DNA of 64,000 nt from Maribacter litopenaei. Its GTDB lineage: Bacteria; Bacteroidota; Bacteroidia; Flavobacteriales; Flavobacteriaceae. The notes beneath the pieces were generated by a model. That model saw only the letters and a list, made by a program, of their open reading frames with translations. It was not told the origin of the DNA and searched no databases. The position numbers were made by a program, and so were the translations under genes. The stretch is from contig NZ_CP104205.1 of assembly GCF_025244665.1 (NCBI RefSeq), forward strand, positions 2,043,001-2,107,000. The letters run 5' to 3'. How positions within the stretch are numbered: the first letter of the stretch is position 1; each line of letters begins with the position of its first letter. Positions 1-9,725 of the stretch are shown here, in pieces.

Positions 1-69
1 CAGCCCAATGTATAAAATGCAACTTTCTTCTTCATAACTCTAGGAGTTCTTTCTCCTTAATTTGCAAAT

Positions 70-1245
70 TTAGTAATTACGCCACTTCTTGGTTATTTCA
101 AATACATGGTTCAGAATATCGGCATCGGCATCTGTGAATTCCACTCCTCTTCGGCCATCATTACTTTGGCTGCTTCAAATGCTTTCCGGGGCATATAGGC
201 CGAAAAACCGGAAGCTCCACCCCAGCTAAAACTAGGCACAAAATTTCTTGGGAATCCTGGAACATAAATATTGGAATTCACCCCAATCACGGTACCCGTA
301 TTAAACATCGTATTTATGGCAGTTTTACTATGGTCACCCATCATCAAACCACAAAATTGCAAGCCAGTCTGCTCAAATTTCTCGGTAGCGTAGTTCCATA
401 AACGCACCTTGGCATAGTTGTTCTTGAGGTTGGAGTTATTGGAATCCGCACCAATATTACACCACTCGCCCAATACCGCATTTCCAAGGTATCCCTCATG
501 TCCCTTACTGGAATATCCAAAAATCACAGAATTGCTTACCTCTCCACAAACCTTTGAATAAGGTCCTATTGTAGTAGCTCCATAGAGCTTACCCCCCATC
601 TTAACTATGGCATGGTCACAAAGGGCCGGACCACCGCGGATAAGACTACCTTCCCAAATCTCGGCGTGTTTACCAATGTATATAGGCCCATCGGTTGCAT
701 TTAAAATGCTGTATTCCACCTTTGCCCCTTCCTCTAAAAATATTCGTTCTGGGCAAATAAGATTATTGGTCTTTGATATTGGCTGACTTTTCCTACCCTT
801 GGTCAAAAAATCGAAATCCTCCTGAAGTGCCCTTTCATTTTGTGAAAAAATATCCCAGGTATTCTTTATTTGAAATAGTTCATTATCATATATAACCACA
901 CTGAACTTGCTCCATTCACCTTCGTGGTTTATTTCACCGAGACCGATAGGCAATTACAGTGTCATCTTTTTTTAAAACCTCCGAGGATTTTAGTGACTGG
1001 ACCTTAACCAATAAATTGGCATCGGGCAATATGCTGCCGTTTATGAAAATATTATCCTCTCCTAATTCCATAGGAAATTTAACACTCAGGTAGTCTTCCG
1101 TGTAAAAGCTTATCGATGCATTTAGGTAAGCCTCCCATTTTTCCTTTATCGTCATGATGCCTATCCTTACTTCGGCAACAGGACGAGTAAATGTAAACGG
1201 AAAAAGGTGTTCCCTTACAGGGCCATCAAAAAGAATACAGTTCAT
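70..1245 (-). CDS. GlmU-like sugar nucleotidyltransferase, two frameshifts
   Basis: Bacteroidota GlmU-family protein, about 390 residues: an N-terminal nucleotidyltransferase half (start MNCILFDGP, then FTRPVAEVRIGI) followed by a left-handed beta-helix acyltransferase-like half with hexapeptide-type repeats (IYIGKHAEIWEGSLIRGG, MGDHSKTAINTM). It presumably activates a sugar phosphate for envelope synthesis; the substrate is not visible. The reading frame breaks twice. Near 937-942 the coding strand reads TCTCGGT where TCCGGT restores the frame (AYRSGEINHEG). Near 150-156 it reads GCCGAAG where GCCGGAAG restores the normal C-terminus (GRGVEFTDADADIL through KKWRNY), which puts the stop at 70-72; without repair the frame stops at 111. 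Lies downstream of rpmE on the same strand, an arrangement usual in Flavobacteria. Confidence 0.85.
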
Positions 1246-1332
1246 GGATATTTTTTGTCAAAATTAATCATTAGACTAGGACTAGTTATCCAATTCCTGC
1301 TTAAATACTTAAAAAATAGATGGTTTCCAATG

Positions 1333-1359
1333 AAAAACGCCCCCAAGAATGGAGGCGTT
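1333..1359 (-). terminator. Rho-independent terminator after rpmE
   Basis: Hairpin with arms AACGCC and GGCGTT, extended by CCC/GGA with one mismatch around an AAGAAT loop. Read on the minus strand it ends in a T run (GGCGTTTTTC). It lies between the rpmE stop and the start of the GlmU-like gene. Confidence 0.65.
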
Positions 1360-1384
1360 GAATTTTTTAAGGATAAAAGATTTA

Positions 1385-1657
1385 CTATTCCTCTTCTTTC
1401 TTCTCTGTTTTTGAGAATTTCTTGTATTTGTTCTTGAACTTGTCAATTCTACCCGCAGTATCCAAAAATTTGGCCTTACCAGTATAGAAAGGATGGGAAG
1501 TTCTAGAAATCTCTAATTTTACCAATGGATATTCTACGCCATCAACCTCTAATGTCTCTTTTGTATCCGCTGTAGATTTGGTAAGAAAAACATCGTCGTT
1601 GGACATGTCCTTGAAAGCTACCAATCTATAATTTTACTGGTGTATTCCTTTTTTCAT
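1385..1657 (-). CDS. rpmE: 50S ribosomal protein L31 type B, internal stop
   Basis: Type B (zinc-free) L31, a large-subunit protein. The body ([49 protein letters not shown]) is near consensus for Bacteroidota. The true start is the ATG at 1655-1657 (MKKGIH), giving about 90 residues as expected, not the internal GTG-like start at 1624. Between them the frame is kept but reads CAC CAG TAA AAT TAT where the family has His-Pro-Glu-Asn-Tyr (CAC CCG GAA AAT TAT). CCGG has become CAGT and creates a TAA at 1634-1636. A broken essential ribosomal gene is strong evidence that this kind of change is a sequence artefact. Confidence 0.93.
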
Positions 1658-1836
1658 TTTTAAAATCGTTAACGCACCCATTCCAACGGGCACTTATTTT
1701 AAGGCTGCAAATTTAGTCATTTTATTAGAATGACCAATTTATTACTCAGAAAAAACAGAAAATAAATGTAGGCTTTTTTGTAACTTTTTTATTTATCCGC
1801 ATACTGATAAGGTAATCAACTTTTAAAACTATAAAA

Positions 1837-2355
1837 ATGGAAGAAAATAAACCGAAAACTGGGAAATTTGCATTGATTTACGGAGCCATACTTGGAGGGA
1901 TTAGTATGGTTTTTGGTTTAATGCTTTTTTCGGCGGATATGCATTATCAAGGCGGAATTGCAGTTATGCTCATCAGCCTTGCTCTATCGATTGCTGGCAT
2001 TGTAATAGCCTTGATTCAATTTAGAAAGGCCAACGGTGGCTTTATGTCTTTCTCTCAAGCCTTAAAAGTAGGTGTTGGCGTGAGCCTTGTTGCCGGTATT
2101 ATTGGAATAATTTTCAATCAATTGATGGCTAATGTTATAGATCCGGACATGATGGCTAAAGCTATGGAATTACAAAGGAATCAATTAATGGAAACTACAT
2201 CTTTAACTCCGGAGCAAATTGATGCTCAAATGGAAATGGGTAAAAAGTTCTCCACACCAACAATGCAAATTGTATTCGGCCTTATTTTTAGTCTTTTTGT
2301 TGGATTTGTTATTTCATTAATTTCCGGACTCATTCTAAAAAGGCAGGAAGATTAG
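1837..2355 (+). CDS. DUF4199 membrane protein
   Basis: 172-residue integral membrane protein of the DUF4199 family, common in Bacteroidota and of unknown function. Four hydrophobic segments are visible: residues about 10-30, 38-60, 75-98 and 145-167. Between the third and fourth lies a polar stretch rich in Met and Gln (DPDMMAKAMELQRNQLMETT). A cytosolic KRQED tail ends the protein. The frame is intact. It directly precedes a glycosyltransferase with two C-terminal membrane helices, in the order often seen in this phylum. Confidence 0.85.
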   Translation: MEENKPKTGKFALIYGAILGGISMVFGLMLFSADMHYQGGIAVMLISLALSIAGIVIALIQFRKANGGFMSFSQALKVGVGVSLVAGIIGIIFNQLMANVIDPDMMAKAMELQRNQLMETTSLTPEQIDAQMEMGKKFSTPTMQIVFGLIFSLFVGFVISLISGLILKRQED

Positions 2356-2365
2356 AACTAATTTG

Positions 2366-2373
2366 TACTTTTG
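2366..2373 (+). promoter_or_regulatory. Possible -7 box TACTTTTG upstream of the glycosyltransferase
   Basis: TACTTTTG fits the Bacteroidota -7 consensus TAnnTTTG and lies 23 bases before the glycosyltransferase ATG. No convincing -33 TTG is visible, so this is tentative. Confidence 0.35.
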
Positions 2374-2395
2374 AGGGGAATTCCTAAAGTAAACA

Positions 2396-3372
2396 ATGCA
2401 ACTTTCCATAGTCATTCCCTTACTGAACGAGGAGGAGTCGCTCAAAGAACTTCATGATTGGATTGTATCAGTGATGCAATCCAATCATTTTTCTTATGAG
2501 ATACTGTTTGTAGACGACGGTAGTACAGACGGTTCCTGGAACATCATCTCAAAACTTTCGGAACTAAATTCACATGTAAAAGGAATTCGTTTCCTTAAAA
2601 ATTTTGGCAAATCCCAGGCCCTGCATGCCGGATTTAAAGCTGCCAAAGGGGATGTAGTTATTACCATGGATGCCGACCTACAGGACAATCCCGAGGAAAT
2701 ACCTGAATTATACCAGCTCATCAAATCCAAGGAATATGATTTAATATCGGGTTGGAAAAAGAAAAGATATGACTCGCTCATCTTCAAAAACTTACCTTCC
2801 AAACTTTTTAATTGGGCCGCAAAGCGCACTTACGGTGTAAAACTACATGACTTTAATTGTGGTTTAAAGGCCTATGACAGCTCAGTGGTTAAAAACATTG
2901 AAGTTTACGGGGAAATGCATAGATATATTCCTGTATTGGCCAAAAATGCAGGTTTCAATAAAATTGGGGAGAAAGTTGTTAAACATCAAGCCGAGAAAAT
3001 ATGGCAAGACCAAATTTGGAATGGAACGTTTCATCAACGGTTTCTTGGATTTGATTACCATTTGGTTCGTTTCCCGTTTTGGCAAAAGACCCATGCATTT
3101 GTTCGGTGCCTTAGGGGTTTTAATGTTTATAATCGGTTTTGGTTTCGCCCTTTATTTAGGAATAGATAAACTGTTTTTGAATCCAAGGGGACGATTGATA
3201 ACCGACAGACCCGAATTCTATATTTCATTGGTTTCCATGGTGATTGGTACGCAATTGTTTTTGGCAGGCTTTATCGGCGAAATCATAACCGTGAGCCAAA
3301 CGAAATGAACCTCGTTACCATATTTCCGAAGAATTAAATTTGAACTCGGAACAAACACAATATTCTTTGTAA
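2396..3372 (+). CDS. Family 2 glycosyltransferase with C-terminal membrane helices, frameshifts
   Basis: DPM1/GtrB-like GT2 enzyme: N-terminal GT-A domain (VIPLLNEEESL, DDGSTDGSW, DxD-type TMDADLQDNPEEIP, LHDFNCGLKAY) followed by two membrane helices (FGALGVLMFIIGFGFALYLG; ISLVSMVIGTQLFLAGFIGE). It probably moves a sugar to or from a polyprenyl-phosphate carrier at the inner membrane. Three breaks, each repaired by CCGG: at 2991-2995 (CCGAG for CCGG, giving KHQAGKYGKTKFG), at 3289-3291 (CCG for CCGG, giving EIITGEPNEMN) and at 3326-3328 (CCG for CCGG, giving TIFPEELNLNSEQTQ). The repaired C-terminus ends at 3372, within 30 bases of the next gene. Unrepaired, the frame stops at 3169 or 3308. 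Confidence 0.85.
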
Positions 3373-3401
3373 ATTTAGCTAACACTTAAAACCAAAATTA
3401 C

Positions 3402-5109
3402 ATGGATACCATCCTGGAAACCGCCAAAAGTTGGCTGACCGATTTTTTTGACCCTAAAGTAAAGGAAGAAATACAGCATCTCATTGATAACGACACGGAA
3501 GAACTGAAGGACCGCTTCTATAAAAATATGGAGTTCGGTACTGGGGGAATGCGCGGTGTTATGGGTGTTGGGACCAATAGAATCAATAAGTACACCCTCG
3601 GAAAAAGCACTCAAGGACTAAGCAATTATTTGAACAAGGTATACGCGGGAGAGGATATTAAAGTGGTCATCGCGTTTGATTGCCGACATAATAGTGATAC
3701 CTTGGCAAGAACGGTGGCAGAAGTATTTTCAGCGAACGGTATCCAGGTCTATTTGTTTTCAGAATTACGAACCACTCTGAATTGTCCTTCGCGGTAAGAC
3801 ATCTAAATTGTCATGCAGGTATTGTGTTAACAGCCTCTCATAACCCACCGGAATACAATGGGTACAAAGTGTATTGGATCGATGGTGGACAAATAGTTCC
3901 TCCCCAGGACGGTGAAATCATTGCCGAAATAAATAGTCTTGGTTTTGAGGATATCAATTTTAAGTCGGATGAAAGCTTGATCAAAGTCATCGATAAGGAT
4001 GTGGACGAAGCGTTTATAGAAGCATCTGTAAAAAACGGGAATTTTAATGCAGCTGGGAAGAGCGATTTTAAAATTGTTTTCACCTCTTTACATGGAACAT
4101 CGATCACTGCCATACCTGAAGTATTGAAAAGAGCTGGATATGAAAACGTCACTATTATTGAGGAACAAGCCAAACCCGATGGTTCTTTCCCCACCGTTAA
4201 GTCTCCAAACCCTGAGGAATCAGAAGCACTTTCCATGGCTATTAAGAGGGCAGAAGAAATAGGTGCCGATATGGTGGTTGGTACGGATCCTGATAGTGAT
4301 AGGTTGGGCATTGCGGTAAGAAATTTGGAAGGCAACATGCAGATTGTGAACGGGAACCAAGCCATGGTATTAATGACCAAATTTTTGTTGGAGAAAAAAA
4401 GGAAAAAGGTTTTAAAGGAAATGAATTTATTGCTACTACTATTGTTTCAACTCCTATGATGGAGGCAATGGCAAAGGCCTATGGCGTAGAATTCAAAACC
4501 GCATTAACAGGATTTAAATGGATCGGTAAAATGATCAAAGACTTTCCCCAATCTGAATTCATAGGCGGTGGTGAGGAAAGCTTTGGCTATATGGTAGGGG
4601 ATTTTGTGCGTGACAAGGATGCGGTAACCTCTACCCTATTGGCCTGCGAAATAGCCGCACAAGCCAAAGCCAATGGAAGTTCTTTTTACAAGGACCTTAT
4701 TGAGTGCTATGTGGATTACGGTTTTTATAAAGAACACTTGATTTCCCTAACAAAAAAAGGGATGAGTGGTGCCGAAGAAATTAAACAAATGTTGAAGGAT
4801 TTTAAGGAAAACCCTGTTGACTCTGTTGCAGGTTCCAAGGTTAAGTGGATTGAGGATTACAATACTTCCACTGCTAAAAATGTATTGACGGGAGAAGAAA
4901 AAGCCATCGATATCCCTAAATCCAATGTATTGATATACGAAACCGAAGATGGAACCCGTATAGCGGCCGGACCAAGTGGAACGGAACCCAAGGTAAAGTT
5001 TTACATCAGTACTAATACAAAATTGGACAAGGCAGAAGACTTTAGCAAAGTATCCGCACAATTGGATGCAAAAATCAAAAGCATCGTTAGCGAGCTCAAT
5101 CTAGGTTAA
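3402..5109 (+). CDS. Phospho-sugar mutase (phosphoglucomutase/phosphomannomutase), two frameshifts
   Basis: Alpha-D-phosphohexomutase of about 570 residues, interconverting hexose 1- and 6-phosphates in the cytosol. All four domain signatures are present: GTGGMRG near residue 47, the phosphoserine loop TASHNPPEYNGYK, the Mg-binding loop GTDPDSDRLG, the sugar loop GGGEESFGY and the phosphate loop GPSGTEPK. The frame breaks at 3777-3779 (CTCTGAATTG for CTCCGGAATTG, giving RTTPELSFAVRHLN) and near 4393-4402 within a run of seven A (eight A, or a damaged CCGG, would restore KGFKGNEFIATTIV). The stop TAA overlaps the start ATG of the ABC exporter by one base, so the two are co-translated. Confidence 0.93.
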
Positions 5110-6934
5110 TGGATTACTTTAAGAAGATTTTACGGTTTGCAAAGCCGTATAGGGTTTTCGCCCTATTAAATATTGTGGCTAACATTTTCTATGCCCTATT
5201 TTCAACATTGGCAATGATTTCTTTGTTTCCAATGCTAGCCGTCCTTTTTAAACAAACTGAACCGGTGTATGAAAAACCTGTTTGGAAGGGTCTTTCCAGT
5301 GGCAAGGATTATTTGATGGAATATCTTAATTTCTTTGTAACGGAAAGAAGTGGTAGTGCCGGTTCGGAGATGCCCTGTTGTTCATGGTCATTTTGGTCAT
5401 ATCCATGTTTTTCTTGAAAAATCTATTTGGGTATTTGGCGATGTATTTCATCACATTTTTACGAAATGGCGTCTTAAAAGACTTAAGAAATGCGCTATAT
5501 AAAAAAACTATAGAACTTCCTATTTCGTATTATTCAGAGAAAAGAAAGGGTGATACTATTGCCCGTATTACGTCGGATGTATTGGAAATCCAACATTCTT
5601 TTCTATCCATATTGGAACTGATAGTCAGGGAACCACTTACAATTGTCTTTACCATCATTGCGATGATTTCAATAAGTCCTAAACTGACTTTATTCGTATT
5701 TCTATTCCTTCCATTATCCGGTTTTTTGATTTCCTTAATAGGCAAGTCTTTAAAACGAAAATCTGATAAAGTCCAAAGGGAACAAGGGCATTTTTTATCC
5801 ATATTAGAAGAAACTTTGGGTGGTCTTAGGGTAATTAAGGCATTCAATGCGGAATCAAGATTCATGGAAACCTTCCAAAAATCAACAAAACGATTTTATA
5901 ATTTTTCCAACGGATTGCTTAATAGACAAAATTTGGCTTCACCCACAAGCGAATTCTTTGGAATAGCCGCCATTGGAGTTATTTTATGGTATGGCGGTCA
6001 AATGGTTTTAGTCGATAAAAGCCTGCAACCTGAACTTTTTATAACTTATATGGGCCTAGCCTATCAAATACTGACCCCTGCAAAAGCAATCAGCAAGGCC
6101 TCTTACGGGGTCAAAAAAGGGAATGCCGCCGCCGAGCGCGTATTGGAAATCTTGGAAACGGAAAACCCAATTTCCGAAATTGAGAATCCGGTGTTAAAAA
6201 CCGAATTTAACCAAGAAATTAAGCTTAGGAATATTTCGTTCAAGTATGAGGAAGAGTATGTACTCAAAAACTTCAACTTAACCGTACCCAAAGGTGCAAC
6301 CGTAGCATTGGTGGGTCAATCCGGCAGCGGAAAAAGCACTATCGCCAATTTAGTAACCCGATTTTATGATGTCAATGAAGGTGAAATTACCATCGACGAT
6401 ACCAATATTAAGCATTTTTCCAAAAAGTCATTAAGAGGTTTATTGGGACTGGTAACCCAGGATTCCATTTTGTTCAATGATTCGGTAAAAAACAATATTC
6501 GATTAGGTAAGGAAAATGCCTCTGATACCGAAATTATGGAGGCCGCCAAAATAGCGAATGCCCACCAATTTATTATGGAACTACCCAATGGGTATGACAC
6601 TAATATTGGGGATAGCGGCAACAAGCTTAGCGGTGGGCAAAAACAACGCCTTTCCATTGCGCGTGCCGTGTTAAAAAATCCTCCAATTATGATATTGGAC
6701 GAGGCCACCTCTGCTTTGGATACCGAAAGTGAGCGCTTGGTACAAGATGCCCTTGAAAAGATGATGCGGAATAGAACCTCCATTGTTATAGCCCATCGCT
6801 TATCCACTATACAAAATGCAACGAATATTATAGTGTTGAGTAAAGGTGAAATTGTAGAGCAAGGTAGCCATGTAGAACTTTTAAGTAAAAACGGCACCTA
6901 TAAGAAATTGGTAGATATGCAGTCATTGGGTTAA
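5109..6934 (+). CDS. ABC exporter, fused permease and ATPase (MsbA/lipid type), frameshift
   Basis: Half-transporter of about 607 residues: an N-terminal six-helix type 1 exporter domain and a C-terminal nucleotide-binding domain with Walker A GQSGSGKS, Q-loop VTQDS, signature LSGGQKQR, Walker B IMILDEATSALD and H-loop AHRLS. It works as a dimer in the inner membrane. Sequence resembles MsbA-like lipid/multidrug exporters; the substrate cannot be read from the sequence. The frame is lost at 5365-5367, where GGTTCGGAG stands for GGTTCCGGAG; repair gives AGSGDALLFMVILVISMFF, continuous with the downstream part. Starts on the last base of the mutase stop codon. Confidence 0.92.
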
Positions 6935-7054
6935 TACTTTAACTTCAGGCCCAAGTCTTGAGCGATATCCTATTAATTTTTCACTTTCTGCTTCCGATAG
7001 CTAACAAATTAAACCTTTTCTTAATTTAGAAGTCAAAGTATAAAACGTTTTCGT

Positions 7055-7596
7055 TTGATTGCAGAAGAAACCTTAGTAAGGGAACTTAAAGCAAAGGAAA
7101 CACAATCCTATGCTTTTGAGATACTAGTATCTGAATACAAGGAGCGTTTGTATTGGCATATACGAAGAATAGTTTTGAACCATGACGATGCCGATGATGT
7201 GCTGCAGAACACTTTTATTAAGGTGTACAGAAATATCGAAGGCTTTAAGGGGGATAGTAAATTATTTTCTTGGATGTACAGGATTGCGACCAATGAGGCC
7301 TTAAGTTTCCTAAAACAGAAAAATCAGAAACTTGGATTTACAGATGGTGAATATCAGAAGCGTGCGGCCAAAAATTTACAGGCCGACGTATATTTTGAAG
7401 GAGATGAAATTCAGTTGAAACTTCAAAAAGCCATTGCCACCCTCCCGAAAAGCAAAAGCTAATTTTTAATATGAAATATTTTGAGGATTTAAAATATGAG
7501 GAAATCTCAGAAATATTAGATACAACCGTTGGGGGCCTAAAAGCTTCCTATCATTTAGCCGTAAAAAAAATTGAAGGTTTTCTCAAAGAGGATTAA
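7055..7596 (+). CDS. ECF-type RNA polymerase sigma factor, frameshift
   Basis: About 180-residue ECF sigma-70 factor. Region 2 is FEILVSEYKERLYWHIRRI through DDADDVLQNTFIKVYRNI and KLFSWMYRIATNEALSFL; region 4 is MKYFEDLKYEEISEILDTTVG followed by LKASYHLAVKKIEGFL. The frame is lost at 7445-7447 (CTCCCGAAAAG for CTCCCGGAAAAG, giving TLPEKQKLIFNMKYF), after which the second half runs to a TAA at 7594-7596. The only start in frame is a TTG at 7055; an ATG upstream may have been lost to a sequence error, so the start is uncertain. It heads an operon with a one-helix membrane protein and a periplasmic protein, an arrangement suggesting envelope-stress or metal sensing. Confidence 0.88.
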
Positions 7597-7629
7597 ACCA
7601 TTTAAACAATTGGGAGTCATATTTATAGA

Positions 7630-8151
7630 ATGAAAGGGAAGAAGACAAATAAAAATCCATTTACTACTCCAAAGGGCTATTTTGATAGCTTTGAGGACAA
7701 TTTATTGGATAAAATAAATAAGGAAACTTCCGGTATACCCAAAAAAGAAGGCTTTAATGTTCCCGAATCCTATTTCGACAGATTTCAAGAGAACATTATG
7801 ACCAAGATAAGGGAAGAGGAATCCACTCCCAAGGTTATTCAATTCCTACCTATCTACAAATTTGTAGCTATTGCCGCCTCTTTCGCTGCAATGGTAGTTC
7901 TAGTCATAAGCATAGATTGGAATCCCGCTGAAAACTTAAATTTTAACGACTTGGCCAATTCTGATATAGAAGCCTATTTTGAAGATAACGAGTTAGACCT
8001 ATCATCGGATGAAATTGCCGAAGTATTGCCATTAGAAGGTTATGAAATCAATGATTTCTTGGAGCCTCAAATGACAGAGGAAAACCTGTTGGATTACTTA
8101 AATGAAAATGTAGAAAGTTTTGAAGAATTAAACTTAGAAGACAATGAATAG
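7630..8151 (+). CDS. Single-pass membrane protein, candidate anti-sigma partner
   Basis: 173-residue protein not recognised as a named family. The N-terminal cytosolic part holds a visible internal duplication: NPFTTPKGYFDSFEDNLLDK at residues 8-27 and FNVPESYFDRFQENIMTKI at about 43-61, both fitting P-x-x-YF-D-x-F-x-(D/E)-N-(I/L). One membrane helix follows (about 77-96, FVAIAASFAAMVVLVISI), then a strongly acidic periplasmic tail with repeated DYLNENVE/FEDNELD-like stretches. Position right after an ECF sigma gene, and overlap of 8 bases with the next gene, suggest it regulates that sigma factor. Similar small proteins follow sigma genes in other Bacteroidota; the role is inferred. Confidence 0.7.
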   Translation: MKGKKTNKNPFTTPKGYFDSFEDNLLDKINKETSGIPKKEGFNVPESYFDRFQENIMTKIREEESTPKVIQFLPIYKFVAIAASFAAMVVLVISIDWNPAENLNFNDLANSDIEAYFEDNELDLSSDEIAEVLPLEGYEINDFLEPQMTEENLLDYLNENVESFEELNLEDNE

Positions 8152-8578
8152 AATAGTATTGACCTTATTTTTATTGTTCGCCCTTATGTCTTTTGGTCAG
8201 GATAAGTCAAAGGAAAAAATAAAGGCACTGAAAGTTGCCTTTTTAACGGAACAATTGGAGCTGACAAGCAAAGAAGCCCAAGAATTTTGGCCTGTTTACA
8301 ATGAATACGAAGAAAAAAGACATGAATTAAGAAAAAAACAATGGGTTGAAATTAGGAGTAAACTCAAGGAACTAAATGGTATTAGTGAAGCTGAGTCCCA
8401 AAAACTTTTAAAAGCCTATATGGACATTGAAGAAGAAGAGGAAAAATTGGATAATGCCTTCTTAAGGGAGGTAAGCAAGGTTATTTCCGCCAAAAAGACC
8501 TTAATTCTTATGCGTTCCGAAGAAGATTTTAAAAGACAGCTAATAAAGCAATATCGTCATAATAAAGGTGGACGATAG
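8144..8578 (+). CDS. Secreted Spy/LTXXQ-like helical protein
   Basis: 144-residue protein with a clear signal peptide (RIVLTLFLLFALMSFGQ) followed by a charged, wholly helical mature part. It contains LTSKEAQEFWPVYNEYEEKR, reminiscent of the LTxxQ periplasmic sensor/chaperone group (Spy, CpxP) and of many Bacteroidota proteins encoded behind sigma/anti-sigma pairs. Likely a periplasmic sensor or chaperone within this operon. The start overlaps the previous gene by 8 bases, indicating translational coupling. Confidence 0.65.
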   Translation: MNRIVLTLFLLFALMSFGQDKSKEKIKALKVAFLTEQLELTSKEAQEFWPVYNEYEEKRHELRKKQWVEIRSKLKELNGISEAESQKLLKAYMDIEEEEEKLDNAFLREVSKVISAKKTLILMRSEEDFKRQLIKQYRHNKGGR

Positions 8579-8622
8579 ACAAATCAATAAATTATAATAG
8601 GGAGATATAATCGCTTCCTTTT

Positions 8623-9654
8623 TTATTTAAAAGTCAATTTCGAAATTCGGTTCTTACCAGCCGCATACGCAACGGTATCGGAAAGAAATCGTACCGTATA
8701 AAATCCCTCATCACTGAGCTGTTTCCATTTTAATCCTCCGTCAAAAGAATAAACAATGCCCGTAAAACCAACAGCAACGATTCCTTTCCCATCAGAATTT
8801 GGAATGAATTGAATACAGCTTCTATAGTTAGGAAGCTCTCCTTCGGCTATCGATTTCCAGGAAAGACCACCGTCATTAGTAATTATTTTGTTCCCTTTAT
8901 TTACTTCGGGTCGAGTGTAATCTCCTCCAATTGCAACTCCTAGATTTTCATCATAAAAATCAATAGAATAAATTCCTTGTGTAGGCACATCGTTCATCAT
9001 AGGCGTAGTGACAACCTCCCATGTCTTTCCTTTATCCTTTGTATAATAAATCCTTCCTTCTGTGGTGGCTATCCACGCTTGATCACCCTTGACTTCTACA
9101 TTAGTATTACTTGCTGCAAAAGCCCCTTCTCCTTCGATACCTTCGGGAAGCTCGGAACAAGAAATCTTACGCCAGGTTTTTCCCCCATCCCTGGTGATAA
9201 TAATACTTAAACATCCCTCTACCGTATCCCCTACAGCGACACCTTCTTTATTATCCCAAAATGTCATGGAATCATAAAAAACGGCTTCTCCTTCCTCCTT
9301 GTAAACCAATTCCATTTTACCCTGACCACCTGTTTTATAAAGCAATGCAGGACTTCCAATAGAAAGCATGAAAAAATCGGATGATGTATGCCCAATCGCC
9401 CTAAAAGAAGGGGTGATAATATCATATTCCATGACATTCGTACGCACCTTTCCCGAAGAAATATCCACTGTTCCATATAAGCCATCACTTCCGGCAAAAG
9501 CCAATGTACTTTGGTCTAAAAATTCAATTGCCCTAATACTTGTGGAATCGACAAAAACATCCTCAATCTCTACTGAAGTAAATTCTGTTCGTCCTATTTT
9601 TTCAGAACAGGAAGCAAGTAACAGGAAAATAAAAAGAAAGGATAAGATGCGCAT
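8623..9654 (-). CDS. Ycf48/Hcf136-like beta-propeller lipoprotein
   Basis: About 343-residue lipoprotein: MRILSFLFIFLLLASC is a lipobox signal, so I chose the ATG at 9652-9654 rather than one six codons upstream. The mature part has repeated Asp-box/BNR-type motifs (TRDGGKTWRKI, TKDKGKTWEVV, TNDGGLSWKSI, FDGGLKWKQL), the hallmark of the photosystem II assembly factor Ycf48 superfamily. In non-photosynthetic Bacteroidota such proteins are usually labelled oxidoreductase or Ycf48-related, with no proven role. Intact frame. Convergent with the sigma operon, 45 bases apart. Confidence 0.8.
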   Translation of the reverse strand: MRILSFLFIFLLLASCSEKIGRTEFTSVEIEDVFVDSTSIRAIEFLDQSTLAFAGSDGLYGTVDISSGKVRTNVMEYDIITPSFRAIGHTSSDFFMLSIGSPALLYKTGGQGKMELVYKEEGEAVFYDSMTFWDNKEGVAVGDTVEGCLSIIITRDGGKTWRKISCSELPEGIEGEGAFAASNTNVEVKGDQAWIATTEGRIYYTKDKGKTWEVVTTPMMNDVPTQGIYSIDFYDENLGVAIGGDYTRPEVNKGNKIITNDGGLSWKSIAEGELPNYRSCIQFIPNSDGKGIVAVGFTGIVYSFDGGLKWKQLSDEGFYTVRFLSDTVAYAAGKNRISKLTFK

Positions 9655-9699
9655 GTCTATAAAGTTTCTCAAAAATAAATGGAATCCCCACTAAAACAA

Positions 9700-9707
9700 T
9701 ACCTTTG
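9700..9707 (+). promoter_or_regulatory. -7 box TACCTTTG upstream of the rRNA methyltransferase
   Basis: TACCTTTG followed by CA fits the Bacteroidota TAnnTTTG -7 consensus and is 18 bases before the ATG at 9726. A -33 TTG is not clear. Confidence 0.45.
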
Positions 9708-9725
9708 CACCCTTAATTTTTTCTA

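Noticed and set aside
1385..1624. Short L31 starting at the internal Met-Val
   Set aside because: The in-frame upstream ATG at 1657 restores the canonical N-terminus; only the CAGT for CCGG change interrupts it.
4393..4402. CCGG as the cause of the second phosphohexomutase break
   Set aside because: A seven-A run alone explains the missing base; a damaged CCGG is possible but not needed, so it was not counted as firm.
3777..5367. Programmed ribosomal frameshifting in the mutase and ABC exporter
   Set aside because: No slippery sequence or common downstream structure; the shifts go in both directions in different genes and share only CCGG.
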